A stretch of DNA of 28,391 bases from Leptospirillum sp. (GCA_027343785.1 DAHWKF010000027.1:1-28391), one strand, 5' to 3'; shown: positions 9,206 through 17,671, counted from the first letter of the stretch. Numbers and translations are program-made. The notes: generated from the sequence alone by a model not told the origin.

Positions 9206-9481
9206 GTGAAGAAAGCAGAACTGGTGGACAAGATCTCGTCATCCGCCAAAATCACAAAGTCCCAGGCCAATGATGCGCTCAACGCTGCTCTTGAGACCAT
9301 TAAAAAGGCTTTGAAGAAAGACGGGGAAAAAGTGACTCTGGTGGGGTTTGGAACTTTTTCAACCGTCAAGCGGAAAGCTCGCACCGGCCGTAACCCGAGA
9401 ACCGGAAAAGAAATCAAGATTCCGGCCATGAGGGTTCCGAAATTTTCCGCAGGAAAAGCCTTCAAGGGTGCTATAAAGTAA
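9206..9481 (+). CDS. HU/IHF-family nucleoid DNA-binding protein
   Basis: This 91-residue basic protein belongs to the HU/IHF family, which bends and compacts DNA as a dimer. It has the helical N-terminus (MKKAELVDKI), the central GFGTF turn at about 47-51, and the beta-arm GRNPRTGKEI with the DNA-intercalating Pro64. The C-terminal FSAGKAFKGAIK segment is also typical. Length matches the family exactly. The start is a GTG with AAGGAGGTGG upstream. The gene has its own promoter (9121-9150) and a strong intrinsic terminator right after it, so it is a single-gene transcription unit. Assignment as HU rather than an IHF subunit is by overall sequence and is likely but not certain. Confidence 0.95.
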   Translation: MKKAELVDKISSSAKITKSQANDALNAALETIKKALKKDGEKVTLVGFGTFSTVKRKARTGRNPRTGKEIKIPAMRVPKFSAGKAFKGAIK

Positions 9482-9502
9482 TTCTTTCTTATTTTATTTT
9501 TG

Positions 9503-9537
9503 AAGGGCCGGTTCTCTTGCCGGCCCTTTTATTTTTT
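9503..9537 (+). terminator. Rho-independent terminator of the HU gene
   Basis: A perfect 9-bp stem, AAGGGCCGG with CCGGCCCTT, encloses an eight-base loop and runs into TTATTTTTT. It begins 22 bases after the HU stop codon. Confidence 0.93.
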
Positions 9538-9545
9538 GCCATAAT
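9517..9545 (+). promoter_or_regulatory. Candidate tRNA-Val promoter inside the HU terminator
   Basis: TTGCCG (9517-9522) and CATAAT (9540-9545) are spaced by exactly 17 bp, placing transcription start about a dozen bases before the tRNA. The -35 element coincides with the loop and right arm of the HU terminator hairpin. Confidence 0.4.
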
Positions 9546-9563
9546 AGGCATCCCCATCATGAC

Positions 9564-9638
9564 AGGCACGTAGCTCAGGGGTGGAGCGCTACCTTGACAC
9601 GGTAGAGGTCGGCGGTTCGAAACCGCCCGTGCCTACCA
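9564..9638 (+). tRNA. tRNA-Val (anticodon GAC)
   Basis: The sequence folds as a complete cloverleaf. The acceptor AGGCACG pairs with CGTGCCT, the D-stem is GCTC/GAGC, and the anticodon stem CTACC/GGTAG holds the loop TTGACAC. The T-stem GGCGG/CCGCC has loop TTCGAAA. The anticodon GAC (9596-9598) reads GUC and GUU valine codons. The discriminator A and the 3' CCA are encoded. It stands alone, separated from HU by a terminator. Confidence 0.96.
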
Positions 9639-10067
9639 TATCTGAAGCCATCTCCTTCTCTTCTCCTTCGACATAAAACATTGAAATTTGATTTTCGACA
9701 CACTTGAGTTTTGCGTTCCCTAATCATTTGGAATGTATTGGGTAATGCTGATGACAGCCCAAAGAATGGTTATTCCGGCGGAGGGCTGAAAAATCCATAA
9801 ACGCCCCTCTCATTGACCATGAATATGGTGCTCAATCGGACAGGCCGGGTTGCCGGTCGTAGCACTTGACGAGAGAATCCGGAAAATGAAAAGACCTTCT
9901 CTGTTTCTTTCCGGATACCGTTTCGCTGTTATATATTCTGGTAACAGTCTGGCTCCCCTGTTGGGGGAACGACGACGATGGTTCAAGGTCTCCGGATTCC
10001 TGGGAGAAATTCGGTCCTGAATTATGAAATTCCCGCCGGTAATGGTTTTCAAAAGGGGGTGTCCTGA
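9639..10067. other. Gene-free stretch between tRNA-Val and the GNAT gene
   Basis: No convincing coding region is present on either strand; the longest open frame (minus strand) lacks a ribosome-binding site and has no recognisable family. It contains a strong imperfect hairpin (listed separately) and a small CCCC-TGTT-GGGG hairpin near 9955. The AAGGGGGTG ribosome-binding site of the next gene lies at its right end. Confidence 0.5.
9877..9916. repeat. Long stable hairpin, unknown function
   Basis: Outer arms ATCCGGAAA (9877-9885) and TTTCCGGAT (9908-9916) are perfectly complementary. Inside, GAAA pairs with TTTC and AGA with TCT around a CCTTC loop, leaving only small bulges. About 16 base pairs form in 40 bases. 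No T-run follows on the plus strand, so it is not a standard terminator. Confidence 0.6.
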
Positions 10068-10469
10068 TTGAATATCGTTTATCATGATGATGTGAAAATC
10101 AGCGTCGAAATGGCTATCGGCCTTTATCGGAAAACCTCCCTGGGTGAAAGAAGACCTGTCGGCCGGCCGGATATCTTTGAGGGAATGTTCAAAAACGCCA
10201 GTCTTACGATTTCAGCCTGGGACGGAAACCGGCTTGTCGGAATTGCCCGATCCCTGACGGACTTTGTTTATGTCGCCTATCTGGCCGACCTTGTCGTAGA
10301 TGAGGATTATCAAAGGCGGGGCATTGGCAGGCGTCTCGTCCAGGAAACAGGAAAGAGGCTTGGACGCGGATGCATGATTGTCCTTTTTTCTGCTCCAAAA
10401 GCCCATGAATACTACCCGAAACTCGGATTTGAGAGCAATCCATTCGGGTGGGTGTTGAGAGATTCATGA
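10068..10469 (+). CDS. GNAT-family N-acetyltransferase
   Basis: This 133-residue protein is a small acetyl-CoA-dependent N-acetyltransferase. The acetyl-CoA pyrophosphate loop QRRGIG is at residues 82-87 after the strand LADLVVDEDY, and the C-terminal HEYYPKLGFE segment is the usual GNAT ending. Length is typical for a single-domain GNAT. The substrate cannot be told from sequence. The start is TTG with GGGGGTG seven bases upstream. The gene is flanked by gaps of more than 150 bp on both sides, so it is probably transcribed alone. The fold assignment is confident. Confidence 0.9.
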   Translation: MNIVYHDDVKISVEMAIGLYRKTSLGERRPVGRPDIFEGMFKNASLTISAWDGNRLVGIARSLTDFVYVAYLADLVVDEDYQRRGIGRRLVQETGKRLGRGCMIVLFSAPKAHEYYPKLGFESNPFGWVLRDS

Positions 10470-10696
10470 TTTTTCTGTGAGTTGCCATGTGAGGGCTTGG
10501 ACAGCCTGAACCTTCGGATGATCCTTCCGGGACAATTATTGTATCTTGGAGGGCGGAAAAGGAGTGTGCTCCTGATCCGTTCAACTGTCAGAAGAAGATC
10601 GTATGATGGATTGAAAGAGGGTATTGATTTGCCAGAGTGCGTTCAAATGTATTGGACTTCCTTTCACCTGTTGCCTACAAAAGATTTTCTTGCCTG

Positions 10697-13600
10697 ATGC
10701 CTGAAACAGACAAAGACCAGAATGTCTGCAAGCGCCGGGGATTTTTTCACCGCTTCTCCGAAATGAGATCTTTTGCCTTGCTTCTGACGCTTGTATTGGC
10801 ATTTCTGGGAGGCGTTCATGCCCTGAACCTTCCCGTCGCGATCTATCCTTCCATCGATTTTCCGCGTGTTTCCGTCATCGTTCTGTCGCCGGATGTGCCG
10901 TTTCATGAGATGGAAAGCCGGATTACGCGTCCGGTCGGAATGGTCCTCCGGGGTGTCAGGGGCGTCCGGGAAGTGCGCTCAAGGACGATGCAGGGATCCG
11001 CCGAGTTCTTTTTGAGGTTTTCCTGGAGTTCGCCCATGCGGATGGCTCTTCCCAGGGTCGGACAGGCCATAGAACGGATTCGGTCCGGCCTTCCGAAAGG
11101 CACCCGAATCCGGTTCCTCCGCATGTATCCATCCGACACGCCCGTTCTGGGACTGGCGTTTTGTGGTCCTTCCGGCGAAATGACGCATATGACGGAAGTC
11201 GCCAGATACCGTATCATCCCTTTTCTGTCCAGTCTCCCGGGGGTCTGGAAAGCAGAAGTGGTGGGAGGCAAAACAAGGGAAATCCATGTTGAGGTTGACC
11301 CCTACAAGCTGTCCGGGGTCCACCGGACTGTCCAGAATGTCATGGATGCGCTCGCATTCGAGAACAGAATTGGCATTGTCGGCCGCAACACCCGGCTCCA
11401 CAGACTCAAGACGATACAGGTCAACGACATTTATTCCAGACCGGACGACATCCGAAGGCTATTCATTCCCGGAGGAATCCCGGTTCCCTTGAGGGAGGTG
11501 GCGACCATCCGGGAAGGGATCCGTCCGGCCGATTTATGGGTCAAGGTCTCGGCTGACGCGTCTCCCGCCGTCCTGGTCCAGGTCTTCAGGGCTCACGGGG
11601 GAAACGCGATCGCCATCCGGCGAGAGCTTCTCAGAAACTGGAAAAATCTTGAGCACCTGCTTCCAAAAGGGATCAAGGTCAACGTTTATTATGATCAGGG
11701 GGAGCTAGCCGGGAACGCCGTCAAACATGTATTCGTAGCGCTCCTGATCGGCATGTCTTTTTCTTTGGGTATCGTTCTCCTGTTTCTCCGAAAATCCCGC
11801 CCCATGCTGGTCATGGCCGGTTTGATGCCACCCATTTTCCTGATCACACTGGGAGCAATGTCCCTTTTGGGCTCATCCATCAATCTGATGAGCCTGGGTG
11901 GCATAGCCGCGGCTCTGGGACTGGTCATCGACGATTTTATTGTGGTTGTTGAAGGTGGCCGTTCCCGCGACCGTCTGGAGAAGCTGATGGCGCCATTCGC
12001 TCTTTCCGGTCTTCTGACGATCATAGCGATCCTTCCTCTTCTCGGTATCGGAGGACTGGTGGGCGCTTTTTTCAAACCCCTGGCGGAATCGTTCATCATT
12101 CTCCTGGCGGTATCGCTGGTGGTCAACACCTTTGTCACCCCTTTCTACCTCGATTCGCCGGAAATCTCCCTGGCGGAACACCATTATGGGTGGATTGACC
12201 TGTTTGTCACCCCCAAACCGATACGTGTGGCAGGGACGATTTTGCTTTTGTCGATACTCATGGGATGGTCGCTGCGGCATCTTTCCACCAACTTTATGCC
12301 CCGAATGGACGAAGGTGCTTTTGTCCTCGACTTTCATGCTCCCCCCGGCCTGTCTCTGGATGATACGAATCGCATCGTGGGTCGGCTTGAGAAAAAAATT
12401 CTTTCCGACCCGGCCGTCTTGGCGACATCCCGCCGCCTTGGGGCCGAAATGGGTTTCTTTATCACGGAGCCCAACAAGGGAGATTTTGTCGTTCGTCTCT
12501 CCCCAGACCGGAAGGAGAGCATTTTTTTGATCATGGATCGGCTCCGTTCATGGGTCCATCAGCACGAGCCCGAGCTTGACATCGATTTTTCCCAGGTTCT
12601 GGAAGACGCTTTGGGAGACCTGATCGGAGTTCAGGCTCCGGTTGTGATCCAGATTCACGGACAGGACAGGAACCTTTTGCTTGCCTGGGCTCCCAGGGTG
12701 GAAAGGCGTCTTGCGAAAATACCCGTGATCGTGGATGCCCATCTCGCTGTCAGGCCCATGCTTCCGGCGCTTGATGTGAAGGTTGATCGGAAAAGGGCGG
12801 CGCTTTTTGGACTGACGCCCGACAGCGTCATCAGGGAACTTCGGACGGATTTGATGGGATCGAGGGCGACAACGCTGATTGAAAACGGAATCCCTCTGGA
12901 TGTCAGGGTCCTCTACCCTCCCGTCTATAATCAGGATCAAGCCAGTCTCGAGCGTATTCCCCTGGTTCTTGCATCCGGGCTTCTTCCCCTCTCACAGATT
13001 GCGGTGATCAAAAGCCCCGCCTCCAAATATGAGGAAGAAGATGTCAATCTGTCTCCCGTCCTGACCATCAAGGCTCGACTGAGAGGAAGAAATCTTGGAA
13101 AAGCCATTTCGGAAATCCGTTCTTCCTTGTCGGGATTGCCCCTTCCCCCTTCGGTCTGGCTCACCTATTCTGGGGCGTGGTCCCAGGAGCAAAAAAGCTT
13201 CCGGGATCTGGCTGTTGCTCTTTCCGGCGGGTTTCTTCTGGTCCTGACCCTGTTGTTTGGTGTATTTCGTAACGGGAAATTTCCCCTGGCCATTTTCCTT
13301 TCCATCTGCTTTTCACTCCTGACAGGACTGACTGCTTTGGTCCTGGCCCACCATTCGTTGAACATATCGTCTTTTGTCGGACTCATCCTCGTGGTGGGAA
13401 TTACCGCAGAGAATGCGTTTCTTGTGGCCTGGAGGTTCAGGGAATCAACCGGATCGATCCATGAAAGGCTGACAAAATCCCTCAGAGACAGGTTTGTTCC
13501 CCTTTTGATGACACATCTGGCGACATTCGGGGCCCTTCTTCCCCTTGCCGTCGGAAACGGATCGGGTCTTGACATGGAAAGATCTCTTTCTGTTGCGGTG

Positions 13601-13708
13601 ATGGGTGGGCTGGTTGGATCATTCGTCTCATCCACGTTTCTTCTTCCCGCCCTTCTGGGTTTTCTGGAGAGTTCTCGTCTGTCCGAAGACAAGGGGTGGC
13701 AAAAATGA
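10697..13708 (+). CDS. RND-family efflux transporter (inner-membrane pump)
   Basis: This 1003-residue protein is a proton-driven RND pump that would export drugs or metals from the periplasm with an adaptor and an outer-membrane channel. It has the first membrane helix (about 25-42), the periplasmic porter region, and helix 4 with the Asp412-Asp413 pair (LGLVIDDFIVVVE). The second half repeats this, with helix 10 reading GLILVVGITAENAF. There Glu905 stands where AcrB has the relay lysine. The HAE-type double Asp combined with the HME-type Glu is unusual. Substrate class is therefore uncertain. The start ATG has no good ribosome-binding site; GTG 10637 in the same frame is the alternative. The stop overlaps the adaptor start (ATGA). 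No outer-membrane channel gene adjoins it. Confidence 0.93.
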   Translation: MPETDKDQNVCKRRGFFHRFSEMRSFALLLTLVLAFLGGVHALNLPVAIYPSIDFPRVSVIVLSPDVPFHEMESRITRPVGMVLRGVRGVREVRSRTMQGSAEFFLRFSWSSPMRMALPRVGQAIERIRSGLPKGTRIRFLRMYPSDTPVLGLAFCGPSGEMTHMTEVARYRIIPFLSSLPGVWKAEVVGGKTREIHVEVDPYKLSGVHRTVQNVMDALAFENRIGIVGRNTRLHRLKTIQVNDIYSRPDDIRRLFIPGGIPVPLREVATIREGIRPADLWVKVSADASPAVLVQVFRAHGGNAIAIRRELLRNWKNLEHLLPKGIKVNVYYDQGELAGNAVKHVFVALLIGMSFSLGIVLLFLRKSRPMLVMAGLMPPIFLITLGAMSLLGSSINLMSLGGIAAALGLVIDDFIVVVEGGRSRDRLEKLMAPFALSGLLTIIAILPLLGIGGLVGAFFKPLAESFIILLAVSLVVNTFVTPFYLDSPEISLAEHHYGWIDLFVTPKPIRVAGTILLLSILMGWSLRHLSTNFMPRMDEGAFVLDFHAPPGLSLDDTNRIVGRLEKKILSDPAVLATSRRLGAEMGFFITEPNKGDFVVRLSPDRKESIFLIMDRLRSWVHQHEPELDIDFSQVLEDALGDLIGVQAPVVIQIHGQDRNLLLAWAPRVERRLAKIPVIVDAHLAVRPMLPALDVKVDRKRAALFGLTPDSVIRELRTDLMGSRATTLIENGIPLDVRVLYPPVYNQDQASLERIPLVLASGLLPLSQIAVIKSPASKYEEEDVNLSPVLTIKARLRGRNLGKAISEIRSSLSGLPLPPSVWLTYSGAWSQEQKSFRDLAVALSGGFLLVLTLLFGVFRNGKFPLAIFLSICFSLLTGLTALVLAHHSLNISSFVGLILVVGITAENAFLVAWRFRESTGSIHERLTKSLRDRFVPLLMTHLATFGALLPLAVGNGSGLDMERSLSVAVMGGLVGSFVSSTFLLPALLGFLESSRLSEDKGWQK

Positions 13709-14784
13709 AAGTTTCGTCAATGACATCTTGCCAAATAAGGGGTCGGAAGCGGGAGCGCCTGATAGCGGGAATATGGATATTTGTCTTGACATCTTTTGTG
13801 TGTTCCTGCTCACGGGTGCCAGACAACCCCCGTCAGACGGTTTCTCCCGGGAAGATTCCCGTTGCAACCGTTCCGATCCGCCCGGGGTCGATCAAGACTT
13901 TCCGGACCATACCGGGAAGGGTGACCTTTGACCCTCGATTTTACCGGAGGGTGATGGCCCGCGTCTCCGCCATCTCGACGATTCGCCTCCGCGCATTTCC
14001 GGGAGACAGCGTACGCAGGGGGGAAGTCGTTGCCATCCTCAAGAGTCCGGATTTTCTGGCGGCAGAATCCGAACTTGTCAGTGTGGTGAACAATCGGGGA
14101 GGGAAGATAGAATCTCCTGACAGTCTTCTTTCACTGGCCAAAAACAAGCTTGTTTATATGGGCGCCTCGCGGAAGGAAATCCGGAGGCTGATGAAAACAC
14201 TCCGTCCTTCAGACCGCTATGAAGTTCGTTCTCCCATGGATGGAACGATCGTCAAGACGGGAGAGATTGAAGGGAGCCAGGTTCATCCGGGTGATGTCCT
14301 GTTTGAGGTGTCGGATCTCCATCATCTCTGGGTCAAGGCTTTTATTTATCCCGGGGAAGAGGGGCGTATTCGCAGAGGCAGTCTCGTCTGGGTCAGAACA
14401 TTGCATCCACCCGTTCGCAAGGTTCAGGCGATGGTTGAACAGGTTTCTCCCATGGTGGACCCCATGACCCGGACGATTCCCATACGGATCTCCCTGACCA
14501 ATCCGGGCCTGTTTTTTGAACCGGATTTGTGGGTTTCGGTCCTGATTCCAAAAGCGGAGTTCAAGAAAGGGCCGATGTTTGTTGTTCCGGCGCGGGCCAT
14601 TTTTGAAAACAGGTTCGGTAAACCAAACGTGATCGTCCGAAACAGATCGGGAGGTTTTCGTCGGGTTGAAATTCTGGCGGTATCCAGCAGTCAGGGTGGT
14701 GAAACTGCCGTTTCGGGAAATTTTCTTGACGGGGATCAGGCGGTCACCGAAGGGTTGAACCGAATGCGATCGTTGATCCGCTAA
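13705..14784 (+). CDS. RND periplasmic adaptor (membrane-fusion protein)
   Basis: This 359-residue protein is the HlyD/CusB-like adaptor that links the RND pump to an outer-membrane channel. A basic N-terminus and hydrophobic segment end at Cys35 in VCSC, a likely lipobox, so it is probably a lipoprotein facing the periplasm. A lipoyl-like half-motif (LRAFPGDSVRRGEVVAIL) is followed by a short helical hairpin, the second lipoyl half (SPMDGTIVKTGEIEGSQV) and beta-barrel regions. The helical part is short, which resembles metal-type CusB adaptors more than AcrA. ATG 13705 was chosen because GGGGTGG precedes it and it overlaps the pump stop. The pump-first order is the reverse of the common arrangement. 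The next gene is convergent. Confidence 0.9.
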   Translation: MKVSSMTSCQIRGRKRERLIAGIWIFVLTSFVCSCSRVPDNPRQTVSPGKIPVATVPIRPGSIKTFRTIPGRVTFDPRFYRRVMARVSAISTIRLRAFPGDSVRRGEVVAILKSPDFLAAESELVSVVNNRGGKIESPDSLLSLAKNKLVYMGASRKEIRRLMKTLRPSDRYEVRSPMDGTIVKTGEIEGSQVHPGDVLFEVSDLHHLWVKAFIYPGEEGRIRRGSLVWVRTLHPPVRKVQAMVEQVSPMVDPMTRTIPIRISLTNPGLFFEPDLWVSVLIPKAEFKKGPMFVVPARAIFENRFGKPNVIVRNRSGGFRRVEILAVSSSQGGETAVSGNFLDGDQAVTEGLNRMRSLIR

Positions 14785-14852
14785 CCATTCAGGAAAAATA
14801 ACGCATTAAAAGAAAGGCCTTTCAACCTCCGTTTTGGCAAAGTTTTTCCTTG

Positions 14853-15548
14853 TCAGAAGAAGGCGCTGTCCGGAAAACGGAGCGTTGTTCCTTGCATCCA
14901 GGGCCTCTGAAATGCGGTCAGATCCATAATGGTGCGGGAAAGGGAATCCGCATCCGGGAATCCTCCGATGGTCTGTCGTTCCATCCGTTCCATTACGACG
15001 GGGGGGATCTGGGGCGTCGAACCATCGGGGATATGCGCCAGGTCAAGTGTCAGAAAACAGGTTGTTTCGGCGGGGATCGACCGGGAATACTCTTCCAAGA
15101 GTCCCCGCATGCCGCCAAAATAGACACGGGCTTTCAGGTAGCCGGATGCTTTCAGCAGAGTCATGCAAGGCAATACGGCCAGAATGACACCGCCTTCCAG
15201 GGAAGGCAGGCAATGATCCAGGAGTTTCTTGATTCCGGTCAAAGCCGGAAGAAAAGCCAGGGTGTCGCGGGCAGAAAGGGGGTCTGTTTCCCTGGTCAGG
15301 GTCGGATGGGAAAAAATTGTCATGCTGCCGAACTTTTTTTTTCCGGAAAAAGCCCGTCCCAAAGCCTTCAATCCCTCTTCAGGACTGAAGAGGTCGAGGT
15401 TGATCCATTGAACGTGACCGGGGGTCAAGTGGGAAGGGGGTGGCCGATGAGTTGTATTGTAAACGGTGGCGCCTTTTGAATGCAGATGTTTGCGGAGGCA
15501 TTCTCCGGTGGGCCCACCGGAGCCGATGATCAGATGGTTCGGGGACAT
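14853..15548 (-). CDS. SDR-like Rossmann protein with degenerate active site
   Basis: This 231-residue protein looks like a short-chain dehydrogenase/reductase. The N-terminal strand runs into a glycine-rich turn (GSGGPTG, residues 9-15) in the NAD(P)-binding position, and the overall length fits. In the usual catalytic Tyr-x-x-x-Lys position the sequence reads Tyr143-FGG-Met147, and the conserved Ser appears as a Cys (near residue 128). Oxidoreductase activity is therefore doubtful, and it may be a structural, binding or NmrA-like protein. It is the last gene of a three-gene minus-strand operon, seven bases after the M24 peptidase. The ribosome-binding site is weak. The fold is likely; the function is unknown. 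Confidence 0.7.
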   Translation of the reverse strand: MSPNHLIIGSGGPTGECLRKHLHSKGATVYNTTHRPPPSHLTPGHVQWINLDLFSPEEGLKALGRAFSGKKKFGSMTIFSHPTLTRETDPLSARDTLAFLPALTGIKKLLDHCLPSLEGGVILAVLPCMTLLKASGYLKARVYFGGMRGLLEEYSRSIPAETTCFLTLDLAHIPDGSTPQIPPVVMERMERQTIGGFPDADSLSRTIMDLTAFQRPWMQGTTLRFPDSAFF

Positions 15549-15554
15549 CCTGTT

Positions 15555-16730
15555 CTAGGGAATCGCAACGGTTCCCCAATCCTTGGGGAACGTTGTCAGG
15601 TTCTCATAACCTGATTCGGTGATATAAAGCATGTCCTCAATCCTGACACCCCCCGTTCCGGGGTAATAGAGCCCGGGTTCCACGGTGATGACATGGCCGG
15701 GTTCCAGCGTCTCTCCGGTTCTTCCAACCCGCGGAGCTTCATGAATTTCCAGACCGACACCATGGCCTGTTCCATGGAAGAACCCTTCCATCCGGCCGTT
15801 TTTCTCGCCCGTCTTGTACCCCCTGGCTTCAAACGTGTCGACGACGCTCTGGTGGAGTTTGCGGGAGTCTTCTCCGGGCCGGGCGAGGGCAATCGATTTG
15901 ACCTGGGCTTCGAGAACGGCCTCATATAATTCCCGATGAACAGGTTGAACGTCACCCTTGAACAGCGTGCGGGTCATGTCTGCGAAGTACCGGGTCGACT
16001 CATGATGGGGGAAGATGTCAAAAACAATCGGAAGATGGGCGGGCAGGGGACCTTCCCCCTCCATATGCGGATCACACGCCTGTTCTCCTCCGGCAACGAT
16101 GGTGTGTTCGCCCAGCAGGTTCCGTTCGATCATCTCCCTTTTCAGGATGGATTTCACCTTTTCAGAGGTCAGGACGGTGCCGCCGTAATGAATGAATCCG
16201 TCCTGTACCCGGGAGGCTTTCAGTATCCGGATGATCTCCCATAGGGATTCCTCGACCCCCACCTGTACGGTTCTGATCAGATGCGCTTCTTCCCGAGTCT
16301 TGAGCGCCCTTTCAGGATAAAAAGAGCCGGAGCGGGCCGTAATATTGAAGCCGTTTTTTCTGAACGCGTCAGCATACCCCAGGGGAAAATCGAACGGAAC
16401 GAGAATGTCCCGGATCTTCCTTTCTTCCAGAAACGCGGAAACGATATTAACGGAGGAAACGGGTTTTCCTGAGGCGGACAGGATCTTTTCCCAGTCGCGG
16501 GTCGGAAGGATCCGGTCGGCGGTCGATTCCTTTTTGGCCCTGTCGATTTCCAGATCGTTGACGAGAATGATTTTCTCGGACCCGATCTCCAGAAATATAT
16601 ACGGATCCGGGGTGAGAAACCGGGTTTTGTAGTACAGGTCCGGGTTGGATTCCCCCGATGCGATAATCAGGCGCGTCAGTGGGGCTGTGTTATCCCTCTT
16701 GTCCTGTTCGCCATTCGCTCCGGTTTCCAT
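15555..16730 (-). CDS. M24-family metallopeptidase (Xaa-Pro peptidase-like)
   Basis: This 391-residue protein belongs to the pita-bread M24 peptidases, which remove residues next to proline using two metal ions. All five metal ligands are visible: Asp238 (FDIFP), Asp251 (ADMTRT), His323 (HGTGHGVG), Glu351 (VEPGLYYPG) and Glu365 (RIEDM). The N-terminal half (about 1-150) is the creatinase-type domain. The start is the ATG overlapping the upstream methyltransferase stop (TGATG); a TTG at 16754 would add eight residues. Sitting between a methyltransferase-like and an SDR-like gene, it may act on a specific small proline-type substrate rather than general peptides; that is inference. Family is certain, substrate is not. 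Confidence 0.92.
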   Translation of the reverse strand: METGANGEQDKRDNTAPLTRLIIASGESNPDLYYKTRFLTPDPYIFLEIGSEKIILVNDLEIDRAKKESTADRILPTRDWEKILSASGKPVSSVNIVSAFLEERKIRDILVPFDFPLGYADAFRKNGFNITARSGSFYPERALKTREEAHLIRTVQVGVEESLWEIIRILKASRVQDGFIHYGGTVLTSEKVKSILKREMIERNLLGEHTIVAGGEQACDPHMEGEGPLPAHLPIVFDIFPHHESTRYFADMTRTLFKGDVQPVHRELYEAVLEAQVKSIALARPGEDSRKLHQSVVDTFEARGYKTGEKNGRMEGFFHGTGHGVGLEIHEAPRVGRTGETLEPGHVITVEPGLYYPGTGGVRIEDMLYITESGYENLTTFPKDWGTVAIP

Positions 16731-17392
16731 CAGTTCGCCTGGTCCGTCCGCCAAGAAACGAGGATTCCCTCCGAGACGGGAAGGAGGGAAGACACAAACC
16801 GGGGGTCATTGAACATCCGGTGGTTGTACATTTCAACCGCGGAAAGCGTCAGGTTTTTTGTTTGGGAGGTCCCGATACCGGCAGGAAGGTTGCCCAGTGA
16901 AAAAACGATTCCGCCGGGAGAGACTTTTTCCGGCAGGACATCAAGCCAGTTTGAAAGTTTGGACCGCTCCTGCTGCAAATCGAGGACGACCAGATCAAAC
17001 TTTCCTTCAATCTTAGAAAAATGGGAAGGACCGTCCGTGATTTCGATGCGGGCCCTGGACTGGAGGCCGGCTCGCTTGAGGTAATTTGAGATGAGTCTCT
17101 GATTTTCATCGGCAATGGTTCCGATGACATAATGGCTGTCCTGGGGAAGAACCTTTGTGAGCCACAATGTCGAATAACCATAGGCCCCTGTCCACTCATA
17201 GACCCGCAACGCCTTCTTCATCATGGCCAGGATCGCGAGCAGCATGCCACCCTGGGGACCCAGAAACGGTCGGCCATGATGGTTGGTCAGGTAGGCGATT
17301 TCCCGGATCAGCGGATCCTTGTCGGGAATGAGATCCAGCAAATACTGTTCTTGGGGATTGACGACGGGGGTGGCAATCTTCTCTTTTTCCAT
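16730..17392 (-). CDS. O-methyltransferase-like protein (family 3 type) with altered metal site
   Basis: This 220-residue protein resembles the class I SAM-dependent family of catechol/caffeoyl-CoA O-methyltransferases. The N-terminal helix segment (GPQGGMLLAILAMM) and SAM motif I (VYEWTGAYGYSTLWL, residues 64-78) are recognisable. In the family, the motif after strand 4 is D-A-D-K and a later D-N pair holds the divalent metal. Here these read Asp138-Leu-Gln-Gln and Gly-Asn, so two metal ligands appear to be lost. It may still bind SAM but probably does not use a metal-dependent catechol mechanism. It is the first gene of the minus-strand operon, overlapping the M24 start by one base. Family moderately sure. 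Confidence 0.8.
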   Translation of the reverse strand: MEKEKIATPVVNPQEQYLLDLIPDKDPLIREIAYLTNHHGRPFLGPQGGMLLAILAMMKKALRVYEWTGAYGYSTLWLTKVLPQDSHYVIGTIADENQRLISNYLKRAGLQSRARIEITDGPSHFSKIEGKFDLVVLDLQQERSKLSNWLDVLPEKVSPGGIVFSLGNLPAGIGTSQTKNLTLSAVEMYNHRMFNDPRFVSSLLPVSEGILVSWRTDQAN

Positions 17393-17520
17393 GGGTCAGG
17401 CATCTCTCCGAGGCAACCCGAAATCATCTTTTTCGGGCGGTTTGGATTTGGATTAGGCCGGCTCGGGAACCGGAGGTCCCTTTCCGGAATGTCTGATGTT
17501 CTTGCACCGTTGGGCTTTAT

Positions 17521-17550
17521 TTGTCATCCTTAATCCGGGTAATGTATCAC
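17521..17550 (+). promoter_or_regulatory. Candidate promoter for the Rieske gene
   Basis: TTGTCA (17521-17526) and TATCAC (17545-17550) are separated by 18 bp, about 120 bp before the Rieske start. The -10 box is a partial match, so this is tentative. Confidence 0.35.
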
Positions 17551-17671
17551 GAAGGTTCACTTGTGTCTAATGTCCTTATGGCAATATGCGCGTATGTTGT
17601 TGGCCGCCAAAGCCCTTAAACCTGTTGGGGATCCTTCCTCAATCCATCATCAATGAAGGAGCCAAAGATTC

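Noticed and set aside
9810..10085. Minus-strand 91-residue open frame before the GNAT gene
   Set aside because: No ribosome-binding site, no hydrophobic or domain pattern, and it overlaps the GNAT start and the hairpin.
10482..10697. Plus-strand 71-residue frame whose stop overlaps the RND start ATG as TGATG
   Set aside because: The overlap is suggestive, but the TTG start has no ribosome-binding site and the sequence shows no protein-like pattern; probably chance.
14812..14823. GAAAGGCCTTTC palindrome between the convergent adaptor and SDR genes as a bidirectional terminator
   Set aside because: The stem is only four base pairs once a loop is allowed and only one strand has a short T-run.
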